From positions 104,452,417 to 104,516,416 of the forward strand of contig OY978525.1 of the NCBI GenBank assembly GCA_963854835.1: a stretch of DNA of 64,000 nucleotides, in the 5' to 3' direction. This stretch comes from Megamerina dolium (Eukaryota; Arthropoda; Insecta; Diptera; Megamerinidae). The notes below the pieces were generated by a model that did not search any database, was not told the DNA's origin, and worked only from the letters and a program-made list of their open reading frames with translations. Made by a program: the position numbers and the translations under genes. Each line of letters begins with the position of its first letter. Within the stretch, counting starts at the first letter, position 1. Of this stretch, positions 1-12,479 are shown piece by piece.

Positions 1-1839
1 ATAAAACCAATGCAATACGGGCACTTCAGAACAATTAAGAGCCAAACCAAACAGATTCTATTTATTTTTAAAAAATTATAAAATGTCATTTAAGCTTTAA
101 GAACTTTAAAAGAAATCCAATAACAAAATGCTAAAATCGAACAAAGCCCATAAGCCCACTCACTGGTTATTGTGATTCCATTGGTCTTTTGGAGTACTAG
201 CAAACTTTTACGTTGGGTATCTGCTCATACATACGAGCTTACTCATACATATTTACGAGTAATATCATATGGTGGTACATATGTCATTATCGTTATGCAG
301 CTAATTTAAAAACAATGAACTGAATGAATGATATTGCATGCGACAATGCGTCGCATTTCGGGTCGCGTTCGTTGCAGCAATTTGATGTTGAAATTTAAAC
401 AAACATGCAATACTACTCATACAACTAAGGTTACTACCACGGACTACTATGACGGAAATAAGAAGGTGATGTTATTAGACAAGTTGACTTGTCTTTGAAT
501 ATTCATGTTTTTCTTTTTAGTTCCATTCTCTAAGACCTCTTTGTTTTTGGTTTGCCATTGTAAATTCATTGCTTAAGTTTGATAATTTCATCTCCAATTC
601 CAATCAAATACATATGGTTATTTGTAATGTTCTAATCTAAGTATTTCCACCTGTAAAAAATGTGCCTTATATCAGGTACTAACACCTCTCTATCCAATAC
701 CATTGTGATATTTATGAAAAAAATTGAAAAGCTATACAAGCAAATGACATTTAACTATAATTACAACAAAGGCGTTGTACTTTGGTATGGGTGGGTATTT
801 TCAGCGAAATTTGTAGTCCAGTGTATTGAGTGTAGTTAGAGTTGCAGGTGTTAAGCTTTCCAAAGGTAAAAAAAAAGAAATACAAAAATATATCATTAGT
901 AAATTGTAATTAATTGTGCGCGATGCGACAAAATGCAATTAAAATTTTTTTGATATTGACATTTCTATGGTTTTCGATATGATATTTTTCTCAATTGGCT
1001 GGAGAGCTTTGTGGATTCATGTTGATAATCAAAAATCGAATCAGCAAGTAGCAATTAATCATAAACCTATCAAAATAAATCAGTTAAAAAACAAAATTAG
1101 AAATTTTCATATGATTTATTATGTACAGTTAATTTTTCTCATATCATTCAAATCTCGATAAACAGGTTGCCCAAATCTCACCTCAATTATGTATATAAAA
1201 TAATTTTATATATTTAACTAGAATTGCTTTGGTTAAATATAATATGGTCAAAATTCTTAAAGACTTAGATACCCAGAGTTTGTTCGTTGAACAAACCACA
1301 CAATCAGAAAACATTCATCTCCGCTACAAAGCATAATTATGAAATAACTAAAAAGTAAATTTTACAATAGAATTTACTGTAGTAACACTGGTGAATAATT
1401 TTGAGAACAATTCCTATGGAGAGTTACACTTTTCATCTATTTTCAAACGAGCGATTTCGCCATGTCTTGAAAAAGGTGTAATCGTTTTCGCTACTGCTTT
1501 TGGCTCGACAAGTCGTAATTGTCCTCCGTTAATTCCCAGCCTCTTTAGTTTTTATCATTGACCACATATAATCTGTGTTGTTTATGGTTCGATAGAAACC
1601 TGGACAGAACTCGTGGTCACTTTGTAAAAAAGCCTGGAATTAGATTTGCTCCACTTCTTCGGCGCCAATTGCAATGAGTACCCGCCAAAAGAAAAAAAAA
1701 GTAAATAAATTGTGAATTCCAATTAGTAGATAAGTATGCTGGAAGTAGGTAAGTATGTGTTGTAAATATGAATAGGGGTTGTTAGTCATACATTTTACCG
1801 CCTGGGAGGCACCCACTGGAAGCGATGGAGGACAATTTT
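1..1839. other. AT-rich non-coding stretch
   Basis: No reading frame here has a recognisable domain or length, and no repeat of known type stands out. It is probably intergenic or intronic. The only open frame of note (967-1161, 64 codons) has ordinary AT-rich composition and no motif. Confidence 0.5.
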
Positions 1840-2215
1840 ATAAAATATGTGAATTTTGTATGGGAGCCCTCTAAGGTATAGAAGAACGGGGTGTATTTAT
1901 ATTGTATTAATTAGACAGACTGTCATGGATGCAAAATTAATGGAGACAGGCCTAATATTTGGTTGCTTTAAGTCCGATTCCTTTGCTGCTATTTGAATAT
2001 GTGTCGATTTTAAGGTGTTGTTTCGTTCATTTTGTATGGCAGCCTCTTTAAGTGGTGAATATAGAGGATAAGAAGTTTTTCAAGTATACTTTTTGGAAGG
2101 TAAAAGTAAAGGCTGTCGGCCGTATATTTAACACCTCTAAAGACGATTCCTGGGAAGCTAAGGGAATATTAATCTATTCTTATATGATTTCTCGTTAATT
2201 TTGAAAGGCAGCTAA

Positions 2216-2760
2216 TTAAAGCGTGAATAGAGAAGATAGAAATATTCGTAGAAAACATTTCGGTGGTATAAGTAATGGGGATCTGTCATTCACTGCCATA
2301 GGCAATACATCGAATTTCTTCCATTCGGGTCTATTTTGTGCCAGTCTCTTCACTTCATTCCAGCTAAGGCGTATGACACGGGTTTCCAACTCTAATAGTC
2401 GTCTCCAGGTATTCGCTGGTCTTCCTCGTCTACGACTTCCAGTTCCAGGGTTCCAGTCAATTGCAGTCCTTGTTAGGTCGTCACGCTCCCTGCGCAGAAC
2501 GTAACCGATCCAGATCCATTTTATTTTTCGGATCTCCAATTGAACTGGACTTTGCTGGGTTTTGGCCTAAAAGACAGCGTTTGATAAAGTATTTGACCAG
2601 TATATTTTTGTATTTGACCAGTATATTTTTAGCTCCCTTATTTTTGAATTTTATTTTTCGGATCTCCAATTGAACTGGACTTTGCTGGGTTCTAGCCCAT
2701 AAGAAAGCGTTTGATAAAGTATTTGACCAGTATATTTTTAGCTCCCTTAAGTCGTGGAGG
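2216..2760 (-). mobile_element. LINE 3' fragment (C-terminal end of an RT-type ORF)
   Basis: Minus-strand translation gives the basic tail found at the C-terminus of many insect LINE reverse-transcriptase proteins: EIRKIKW, then GYVLRRERDDLTRTAIDWNP, RRRGRPANTWRR, SWNEVKRLAQNRPEWKKF. This GRPxxTWRR...LAQxRxxW pattern is known from RTE/CR1-like elements. No catalytic region remains. The part beyond 2520 is a tandem duplication of about 130 bases, so the LEIRKIK segment is present twice. It is a dead, 5'-truncated piece sitting inside the surrounding tandem repeat. Confidence 0.7.
2519..2755. repeat. Tandem duplication inside LINE fragment
   Basis: The segment beginning TTTTATTTTTCGGATCTCC occurs at about 2520 and again at about 2650. 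Both are followed by the same roughly 100 bases with few differences, ending in GACCAGTATATTTTTAGCTC. The first copy also carries a short internal repeat of TATTTGACCAGTATATTTTT. Confidence 0.85.
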
Positions 2761-3120
2761 TTGGGTATTAGCGAAAGTTTAGCGAAAGTGTTGGGGTTAA
2801 AATTTTGCGAGAATTATTCTAGCATTTTAACCCTCTAAGCCCATTCTGCGAGCGGTGGCATTGTTTTTTTTTATGAGAGCCCCTCTTAAAAGTGTTAGAT
2901 AGGTGATAAGGACCTTCCGAAGAAATATTAAGGGTAAAAATTAAGTATAGGCCGTTTTACATATTCTGCCTCTAGGGGAGACTCCTAAGAGCGGAAGGAA
3001 CGAATTTTAACAAATCAAGAAATTTGTAGGGAAGTCCGCCAGAAAAATATAAATAACATTTTTTCCCTCGAGGGGCGACTACTGGTCAGCTTAGGGGTCA
3101 TTTGTCAATTTTTCTCCCAT

Positions 3121-5684
<2,564 letters not shown>

Positions 5685-5899
5685 TTTTCTGAGCTTTGTC
5701 ATAGAGTTCTTTTAGAAGCACTTCCATGCCGAATTATTACTGCCGGAAGAGTTGCCAATTTCTTGCCGACAGATGGGTACGGTTCGAAAGAAAAATCTTT
5801 TCGATATTAAATATATGTTTTAGCAAGCGATTGAACCCACGACTTACATATCGAAAGCCTACTAACCGCCACGCACTAACCACTGAGCTACGGCACCCA
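5685..5899 (-). mobile_element. tRNA-derived SINE, copy 1 (3' truncated)
   Basis: Minus-strand copy of the SINE family described at 57916-58278. The tRNA-like head is at the high-coordinate end (GTAGCTCAGTGGTTAGTGCG in minus orientation). It is followed by the GATCTGTAGG-like region and the conserved body with a TTTCTTTCGAAC-type motif. The copy stops near the TTTTCTGAGCTTTGTC segment, so the 3' tail is missing. Confidence 0.85.
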
Positions 5900-6034
5900 A
5901 TTCCATTATTTCAAGTGTATAAAAAAATATTGGAAATATTGTAATGGCGTACTCAAGTTTTTGATTGCAATAGGTAGTGCACAATTTCCTCTAAAAGCAA
6001 CCTCATTTACATGCAACTGTATTGGCGTAGTCTT

Positions 6035-6480
6035 CTACGTAATCTTTTCAAACTCTCTTGATTTTATATCGATATCAATAGCAGAACTGTCAGTAAAATC
6101 ATCTACACTTAGAAAAATTGGATGGCCAGTAGACTCAATAATTAGTGATGGTGACATTAGTCTTTTTAGTGGTTTGAATGATGCTACTCTCGTGATGTTG
6201 ATAGATAAATTTACGGCTTGAATAAATTCATCTGTTATATCTGAAATTGCCATTTGTAGCACAAAACTGTCGAAGATTTCCTCCTTTGTTGGCGTTATTT
6301 CATCATAGTCAGAATCATGGTAGTCGTCATAATCACCATCATCACTTTCAATAGAAACGGAATCATCATCAATTTCTGCAGTTCTTCGTCATTCATTGTA
6401 TTCAAATTAAATCATCTATTTCATTACTTCCCTGCTAACACGTTTTTCAGCCATTTCTGAAATCACAAAAATACAAAATC
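6035..6480 (-). pseudogene. Unidentified broken acidic reading frame
   Basis: The minus strand from about 6474 reads MAEKRVSREVMK and then meets a stop. It resumes in another frame as a very acidic stretch (IDDDSVSIESDDGDYDDYHD) and continues openly to a stop at 6035 (ISDITDEFIQAVNLSINITR, then VASFKPLKRL). I do not recognise the family. An acidic N-terminus is common in transposases, and an inverted-repeat element begins 30 bases away, so a transposase N-terminal remnant is possible. A decayed host gene fragment is equally possible. Confidence 0.35.
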
Positions 6481-6507
6481 ACATTCACAAGTAAAAACAC
6501 AAACAAA

Positions 6508-6893
6508 ATACCACGGTAAAACGGTAAGGCGGCTTTCAGGCCGGCATTGCCTTTATTGTCAAAACAAAAAAATCAATCTTTATTTCGACACAAATTATAT
6601 TTTTTATTGATTAAATAATCATTATTTATTCACCCAAAAATTCCTAGTCGTATAGAATTACTACTTATTTACTTTTTTACTATTAAAGCAATAATTATTT
6701 GTTGTAAACACAAAAAATTCCTTATAATTTTTAAGCTACTAAACATATCGTTCATGCTTGTATCAACATTTTCGTATTTTTTTCCGTTGAGTCCACTTTG
6801 TTGATTTAAGACACGTAACGATGATCTATATAATTTTTATTAAGTTAAATAGATTGCCGGCTTTGAGGGCGGCTTACTGGTTTTAGGGTTAGG
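6508..6893. mobile_element. MITE-like element with about 35 bp inverted termini
   Basis: The segment around 6508-6545 (containing GTAAAACGGTAAGGCGGC and GGCCGGCA) is an imperfect inverted match to 6855-6893 (TGCCGGCTTTGAGGGCGGC, then TTACTGGTTTTAGGG). The GC-rich ends contrast with the AT-rich middle. No coding capacity is seen between the arms. The 34-35 base arms match at roughly four positions in five. Target-site duplication and superfamily cannot be fixed by eye. Confidence 0.55.
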
Positions 6894-7247
6894 GAATTGT
6901 GCCAGTTCAAAGTTCGGTACGCCCGTGCCTCAATTAGTCGATCAAGATCAAGATCAATGATCAAATTTTTTGAGATTATTGAGCACTAAAATCTTAGTCC
7001 ATGTGCTAATCGTAATCGTTCTAGGTGTTATATTTAAGATGTGATGGTTCAAAAGCGCATGTGGGTGTCTCAGTTGGCTGATCAATACTATCGGTATAAC
7101 ACATTTTTTTTTTGGAATTATTGCTCATTAAAACCTTAGTCCATGGACTAAATGTATGGTAGTTGTTTTAGTTGCCATAAAAGAAAATCAAGCACTTTCT
7201 ATGGGAGCTACTACAAACAGTGCGTATGGCTCGGCAGGATAATTTTT
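6894..7247. other. Non-coding spacer
   Basis: A short TCAAGATCAAGATCAATGATCAA tract lies around 6943-6964. No gene is evident. Confidence 0.4.
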
Positions 7248-9650
7248 TTAACCGTAGACTGTCCTTTGGGTAGAATTCTACCCAAAAAGGAACTTTCTTG
7301 TATAATATTTAACAAATGGTATTTTTTTGCAGTACGAAATTTCTTGACTTTATTCAAAATGATTTTTTCCTTCGTTAAAGTTGAGTTTACAGACTTTTTA
7401 TGATATACTTTAAAAAAATTTCGACCATACATGTTTCACGTCCCTATGGGTAGATTTCTACCCATAAGAAATTTTTTGAAAAAACATTATTTTCTCCCTA
7501 TGTTTTATAATGTGCAACACTGGGTATTTTTTACGAGTACGCAATAGAGAAGCAAATGCTAAAAAGGGGAATAACCGACAAATATACGCTTGTCTCATTT
7601 TTTAAAAAGGGGATTCCCAATTATATTCATGTATCATATGTGAATAGAGTTGGTAAGCAATTGCTATTCACAAGCTGACCAGTATTCTTGTGTTACGAAT
7701 GTGTTATAAGCTAAATAATATAAAGTGTAAAAAAAATGTCAAATCCAAAATATTTAACCAATGAAATGATTGAGGAGCTGGTGAATGAAAATAGTGACGA
7801 GGCAGATATTTATTCCGATAGTGAAGATGAATATGAACCCATAGATGAAGAGGATATTTCAAGTGAAAAATATACAAGTGAGGAAGATTCTTCGGATGGT
7901 GAAATCCCTATTGAGTTCACTGAATCGACATCCGCAATGATTGCAAAGGATGTCATGGTTTGGAAATCATCGCCAGTTCCAAAACACAGTGGAAGATTAC
8001 GGAACGAAAATGTTTTATCATTACGACCTGGTGTTACTCGCATCGCATCGTCCCGGGTAAATGACAAAAAGGACGCGTTTTTACTCTTTTTCACGCCAGC
8101 GATGGAAAAAATTATAATTGAAAATTCAAATAAATACGCACAAGCAAAATTTCCTCAGGAGTACATCGAAATTAACAGAGTATTTACATGCATACATTGG
8201 CGTTCTTATTCTAAGTGGAGTGTTCAAGTAAGGTTTATTTTTATTTTTTGCACAATGTTGTAGATTGCAATTTGAAATAAATGTTTATACAGATCAAAGA
8301 ATGAGGCAGTGGAGGATCTATTCGACGAAAAATTCGGAAGACCAATGTTTCGTTCAATCATGTCGCAGAAAACTTTCAAATATATAAATAGGGTTCTTCG
8401 CTTCGATGATGTATTTGGTAGGCGGCAGAATCGTACAGAAGACAAATTTGCTCCAATTCGCAGCTTATGGAACAACTGGGCCGAACTTTTGCCGATTTAC
8501 TACAATCCTCATGAATGTGTAACTGTTGATGAGCAACTCTTAGGATTTCATGGCCGATGTTCTTTTCGACAATACATTCCCTCCAAGCCAGAAAAATATG
8601 GACTTAAGTTTTGGTTGTTAGTATGTTCAAAAAGTTCCTATGTTTGGAAAATTCAGCCTTACCTTGGAAAAAAGCCGGGAGCTGTGAAACCCGAACAAAA
8701 TCAAGGCAAAAGGGTAGTGCTGGATCTCAGTGAAAGACTGAAAGGGCACAATATTACCATGGATAATTTTTTTTTCGTCATACGAACTTGGTCAGGCATT
8801 ATTGAGTAAAGGCTTGACAATGGTAGGAACAATGCGCAAGAACAAAAGAAGCATTCCACCAAAGCTATTAGAGTGCAAAGGATTACCTCTTTATCATTCC
8901 ACGTTTGCTTTTACAAAAGACACATCATTGGTTTCTTATGTTGGAAGAAAAAACAAATGTACAGTTGTTCAAAGTACTTTGCATACATGTGAGGAAATAG
9001 GTCCCGATCCAAAGAAATTACCCAATATAATTGCGTATTATAATTCAACAAAGGGAGGAGTTGATACCGTTGATAAAATGCTATCAGGTTACAGCTGTAA
9101 GCGCAAAACTTGCCGTTGGCCAATAGCAGTTTTCGCGAATATGGTTGATATTTCTGCTCTCAATGCCTACACTACTTTTAACGAAATTGATCAAAACTGG
9201 CACCAAAGTAAAAGTCGATCAAAGCGAAAAGTATTTCTTCGTTAACCTGGAATGTTGTTAGCAGAACCTTTTATGAGAAGTTGATCCAGAAAACCTACCA
9301 CGACCGCATCACAGGCTCTTTTGTCAACAATCCGTGATAAGAAAGAAATACTAATGTGTTCAAAAGAAAGTCCAGGCGGCTCAACGTCAAACACTGTGAA
9401 TCAAGTACCGCAGCAGCAGAAAGGTCGAGGCAGATTTATTTCTTGCTATGAGGAAGGTGTAAATAAGGACAAAAAAAAAGCGAGCTTATCTGTGTTTTTT
9501 GTAAAAAACCAGCCTGCAAAGATTTGCATAACAGAAATATTTGTGTGAAATGCTGTTCCAAAATAATAAATAAGTGAAATAAAAAAGATTGATTTATGTA
9601 AAGTTTTTAAATTTTTCTTATGGGTATAATTCTACCCATAGGGTCATTAA
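7248..9650 (+). mobile_element. piggyBac-type DNA transposon, defective
   Basis: The element surrounds a broken piggyBac-like transposase. An imperfect palindrome of the form CCTATGGGTAGAATTCTACCCATAAG occurs three times, given here as a composite; real copies vary. The copies are at about 7261-7291 (flanked by TTAA at 7248-7251), about 7442-7475, and inverted at about 9611-9643 (followed by TTAA at 9647-9650). The 7442 and 9643 copies are the better pair of terminal repeats, sharing CCCTATGGGTAGA and ACCCATAAGAAA. However, only the outer copy at 7248 has the TTAA expected for piggyBac insertion, so the left boundary is uncertain. Confidence 0.75.
7736..9577 (+). pseudogene. piggyBac-like (PGBD/DDE_Tnp_1_7) transposase, broken
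   Basis: This is a cut-and-paste transposase of the piggyBac family. The N-terminus is acidic. The conserved YIGVLILSGVFK block is in a shifted frame near 8190-8227. A short GT-AG intron (8228-8292) joins it to SKNEAVEDLF and GRPMFRSIMS. All three catalytic aspartates of the family are still encoded: TVDEQLLGF (8528), TMDNFF (8762) and GGVDTVDKM (9063). The cysteine-rich C-terminal finger CVFCKKPACKDLHNRNICVK is present near 9491-9550. Breaks: a frameshift between about 8160 and 8190, an extra T in the T-run at 8767-8775, stops at 9243 and about 9282, and a frameshift in the A-run near 9471. The copy cannot make transposase but is only moderately decayed. Confidence 0.9.
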
Positions 9651-10068
9651 CGAAGATTATTTTTAGGGTCGCTCTACGATTAAATAATTATTAGCCGGTA
9701 TAAGAGCATTCTACGTGCTAGATGTCCTAGATGGTATATAACAAGATTTTAAATATTCCGATGTTAGTCTAATTGGTGCACGAATCTCGTCAGTAAGCTC
9801 GTCAGTACCTTAACTTACACGTTAAGGTAGAAGAAATCTTAATCATCAATAGAAGGTTCAGCTTTTGCCATGCAAATGAATAGGCAATACCTATGTATAT
9901 GTATATAATGTATTCCATGTCTTCTTGAATCAATAAATTTGCAAGATGCGTGTATCAAGAAAGCTACTTATACTTATTGGAACAAATTTTTAATATATTT
10001 TAATTCAATTCGCTTACAGGGTTCTTCAACCGAGCTTCTAAATCAGCTTTATTGTAATAGGTATAATA
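9651..10068. other. Non-coding spacer between two transposons
   Basis: AT-rich sequence; nothing recognised. Confidence 0.4.
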
Positions 10069-12296
10069 TTTTTTTTTATTTTTTTTTTTTATCCTGCTTT
10101 TTTATTGGATCTTTCTAAAATTACTTAGAAACTAACAATATGTAATCAAATCTTACAAACTAAATAAAATTATGTGATATTCCCAACGTTCCATCACAAT
10201 TTGTTGAGTCACGAGGTATAGCAATTTCACAGCATATTCAGTGTGTCTTTTCTTTTTAATCGACGATGCCCCGTGCTCAGCAACAATTGCCTAGCAAGGG
10301 GATTCGGATGACTGTGTAATTTTTGAATGTAGCTTCTGCAAGACATTGCAACTTCCTCAGAAATTGTGGGTACATTTAAATCTCGATGCATGTTAACGTT
10401 CCTCATATACCAAGGCGCGTTTACAATAATTCGCAGACACTTGGATTGTATTTGCTGCAATTTTTCGATATTTGAGGGAGATGCGGTGCCCCAAAACTGA
10501 ATACCATAAGCCCAGATTGGCTTCAGGATTGCTTTATATAATAGCACTTTGTATTCGAGATTCAACTTTGATCTTTTGTGTATCAGCCACCATAACTGAT
10601 TAATTTTAAGCTTGATCTGAGTTTTCTTTGCCTCTATGTGATTTTTCCAGGTCAGCCTTCTGTCGAGGTGAATAACCAAGTACTTTGTTGAGGAACATTG
10701 TGGAACTGATTGGCCATTAATTTTAAGTGGGGGACATGTATCTGGCCTTAGCGTGAAGGTTACATGTACGCTCTTTGATTCATTGACTTTTATACGCCAT
10801 TTTGCTAGCCAGATTTCGAGAGAATCGATATGAGTCTGCAGGAGTTTAGTAGCTTCTATGGGGTAAGAGCGAGAGCACAATATTGCCGTATCATCTGCAA
10901 AGGTCGATATAAATGTATGGTTATTGCTGGGCATATCCGTAGTGTATAAGAGATACAGTAAGGGGCCCAAAACTCTTCCTTGAGGAACGCCAGCGTGAAT
11001 ATCCAATGGATTTGTTGTGTAATCCTTGTGATGTACGAGAAATTGTCTTTTCGTGAGGTAGCTACTAAGCAATGGGGAGACATTTGCAGGCAGTAATAGT
11101 TTGAGTTTGTAAATAAGGCCATCGTGCCATACTTTATCGAAAGCTTGAGTGATATCAAGAAAGACAGCTGAGCAATACTTTTTTTCTTAAAAAGTGTTCC
11201 TTATCAGAGTTACAATGCGGTGGACTTGTTCTATTGTGCCGTGCTGTTTTCTAAATCCAAACTGATGTTGAGGAATCAGTTGGTTGAGATTAATAAATGG
11301 AGTTATATTCATGACAAGTAGCTTTTCGAATACTTTAGAGAGTAGAGGCAGGAGGCTGATAGGTCTGTACGATGCAACTTTTGTAGGATCTTTTCCTGGT
11401 TTTGCTATCATAATAATTTTTGAAGTTTTCCAGCATTTGGGATAGTGTTTAATACGAAGGATAGCATTGAAAATGTGCATGAGTTGAATTACTGAAGCCG
11501 GAGGTAGCTCTTTTATCATTTACCGGTAATTTTATCTGGACCAGGTGATTTTTTTGGGTTTAAATCTTTATAAATTACTTTGAATATGTCCTTTTTTTTA
11601 ATTTTGAGCGTTATTGAGCAAGGTTGAGAAGTTAATATTGGTAATGAGGACTGTGAAGAGGGTGGATTGGGTGTAAACACACTTTTTAGGTGGTTTGCAA
11701 AAGCCAAGCCCTTCTCACAGTTACTTCTAGCCCAATTACCGTCACTCAAACGGATGGGGGAATCAGTGAGAATTGGCCGATTTGAGTTTTTTGCTGATTT
11801 CCACAAAGAGTAGTCTGACGCTTCACCAGGTGTTAATTTCGCTATGTGCTCTTCTAACTCTTTGTTGTTTTTATTTTTTAAGGCTTGCTTTAACTTTCGA
11901 GTGCAGTGCTGTAGCTGTGTTTTCAGATTCGGTGATCTGAATTCTTGCCATTGTCTTCGGAGTTTTCTTTTCTGTCTTACTAGCAATTCAATATCGGCTG
12001 GTGTGTATGGGCTATAGTTTGATTGCTTGCATACCTTTGTGCAGGTGGCTGAGCTGAGAGCTAATGAGAGCAGCTGGTTGAATTTTTCGAGTGCTGAGTC
12101 TACATCGTGTCCATTTCTTAATACAGTACTCAAAGGAAGATGGGAATTTATATATTTCTTGAATTTTAACCAGTCTATTTTCTTTCTAACGCAATTACCT
12201 TGGGGGCTTGGTAATATCTATATTACCGTGGGTGAGTGGTCAGATGATAGATCATAATTACAGTCTGTGGAGATATTTTCCATCTGCAAGCTGGTA
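10069..12296 (-). mobile_element. Jockey-type LINE, 5'-truncated, with poly(A) end
   Basis: A minus-strand non-LTR retrotransposon. Its 3' end is a poly(A) seen as T-runs at 10069-10090. A 3' UTR of about 135 bases follows to the ORF stop at 10227. The 5' end is cut inside the endonuclease (last recognisable piece DLSSDHSP near 12245). A 5' truncation with a poly(A) tail is the usual result of target-primed reverse transcription. I could not identify target-site duplications. Confidence 0.85.
10227..12290 (-). pseudogene. Jockey-clade LINE ORF2 (endonuclease end, reverse transcriptase), frameshifted
   Basis: Reading from 12290 downwards: the endonuclease C-terminal SSDHSP motif and an in-frame TAG; the linker (KSPGPDKI near 11540); RT blocks ASYRPISLLPLLSKVFEKLL and QHQFGFRKQHGT; LDITQAFDKVWHDGL with the first catalytic aspartate; AGVPQGRVLGP; and FADDTAIL, the catalytic box as FADD. 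The thumb and a C-terminal TKYLVIHLDRRLTWKNHI segment end at the stop at 10227. Single-base frameshifts lie near 11517 (short A-run) and near 11187 (A-run). FADDTAIL and the overall order fit the Jockey clade. The product is not functional. Confidence 0.88.
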
Positions 12297-12479
12297 TAAT
12301 ATTTAACTATATTATCCTTTGCAATCAATTGAAAGATATACCCCAACTTAACACATTGTGAGAAAAAACTATAGTACAGCTATTTCAATTATTATAAATA
12401 ACAAAAGTTATAAAATAATTTATTTTTGCTTGCATTTATAATACAAAAAATATATATAAATAAATATTAAGTAATCAGT
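12297..12479. other. 3' flank of the allergen-type gene
   Basis: Contains AATAAA in minus orientation (plus-strand TTTATT around 12418-12423). This lies about 60 bases beyond the stop codon of the gene at 12480-13518 and is a plausible polyadenylation signal. Confidence 0.45.

Larger units (their letters stand above)
1840..3120. repeat. Degraded tandem repeat, unit about 170 bp, interrupted
   Basis: Several diverged copies of one unit can be aligned by eye. Each has a TATGGCAGCCTCTTAA-like segment (near 1856, 2034, 2204 and 2868). This is followed 80-120 bases later by a segment like CACCTCTAAAGACGATTCCT (clear near 2133 and 2970, weaker near 1955 and 3070). The first three starts are 170-180 bases apart. 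The gap between the third and fourth is larger because a LINE fragment (2216-2760) lies between them. This could be an old satellite or minisatellite array. It encodes nothing I recognise. Confidence 0.5.

Noticed and set aside
5726..5944. 72-codon frame with motif-like YCRKSCQFLADRW
   Set aside because: It lies in a SINE; similar peptides appear at 14274, 46920 and 57995 because those are copies of the same SINE.
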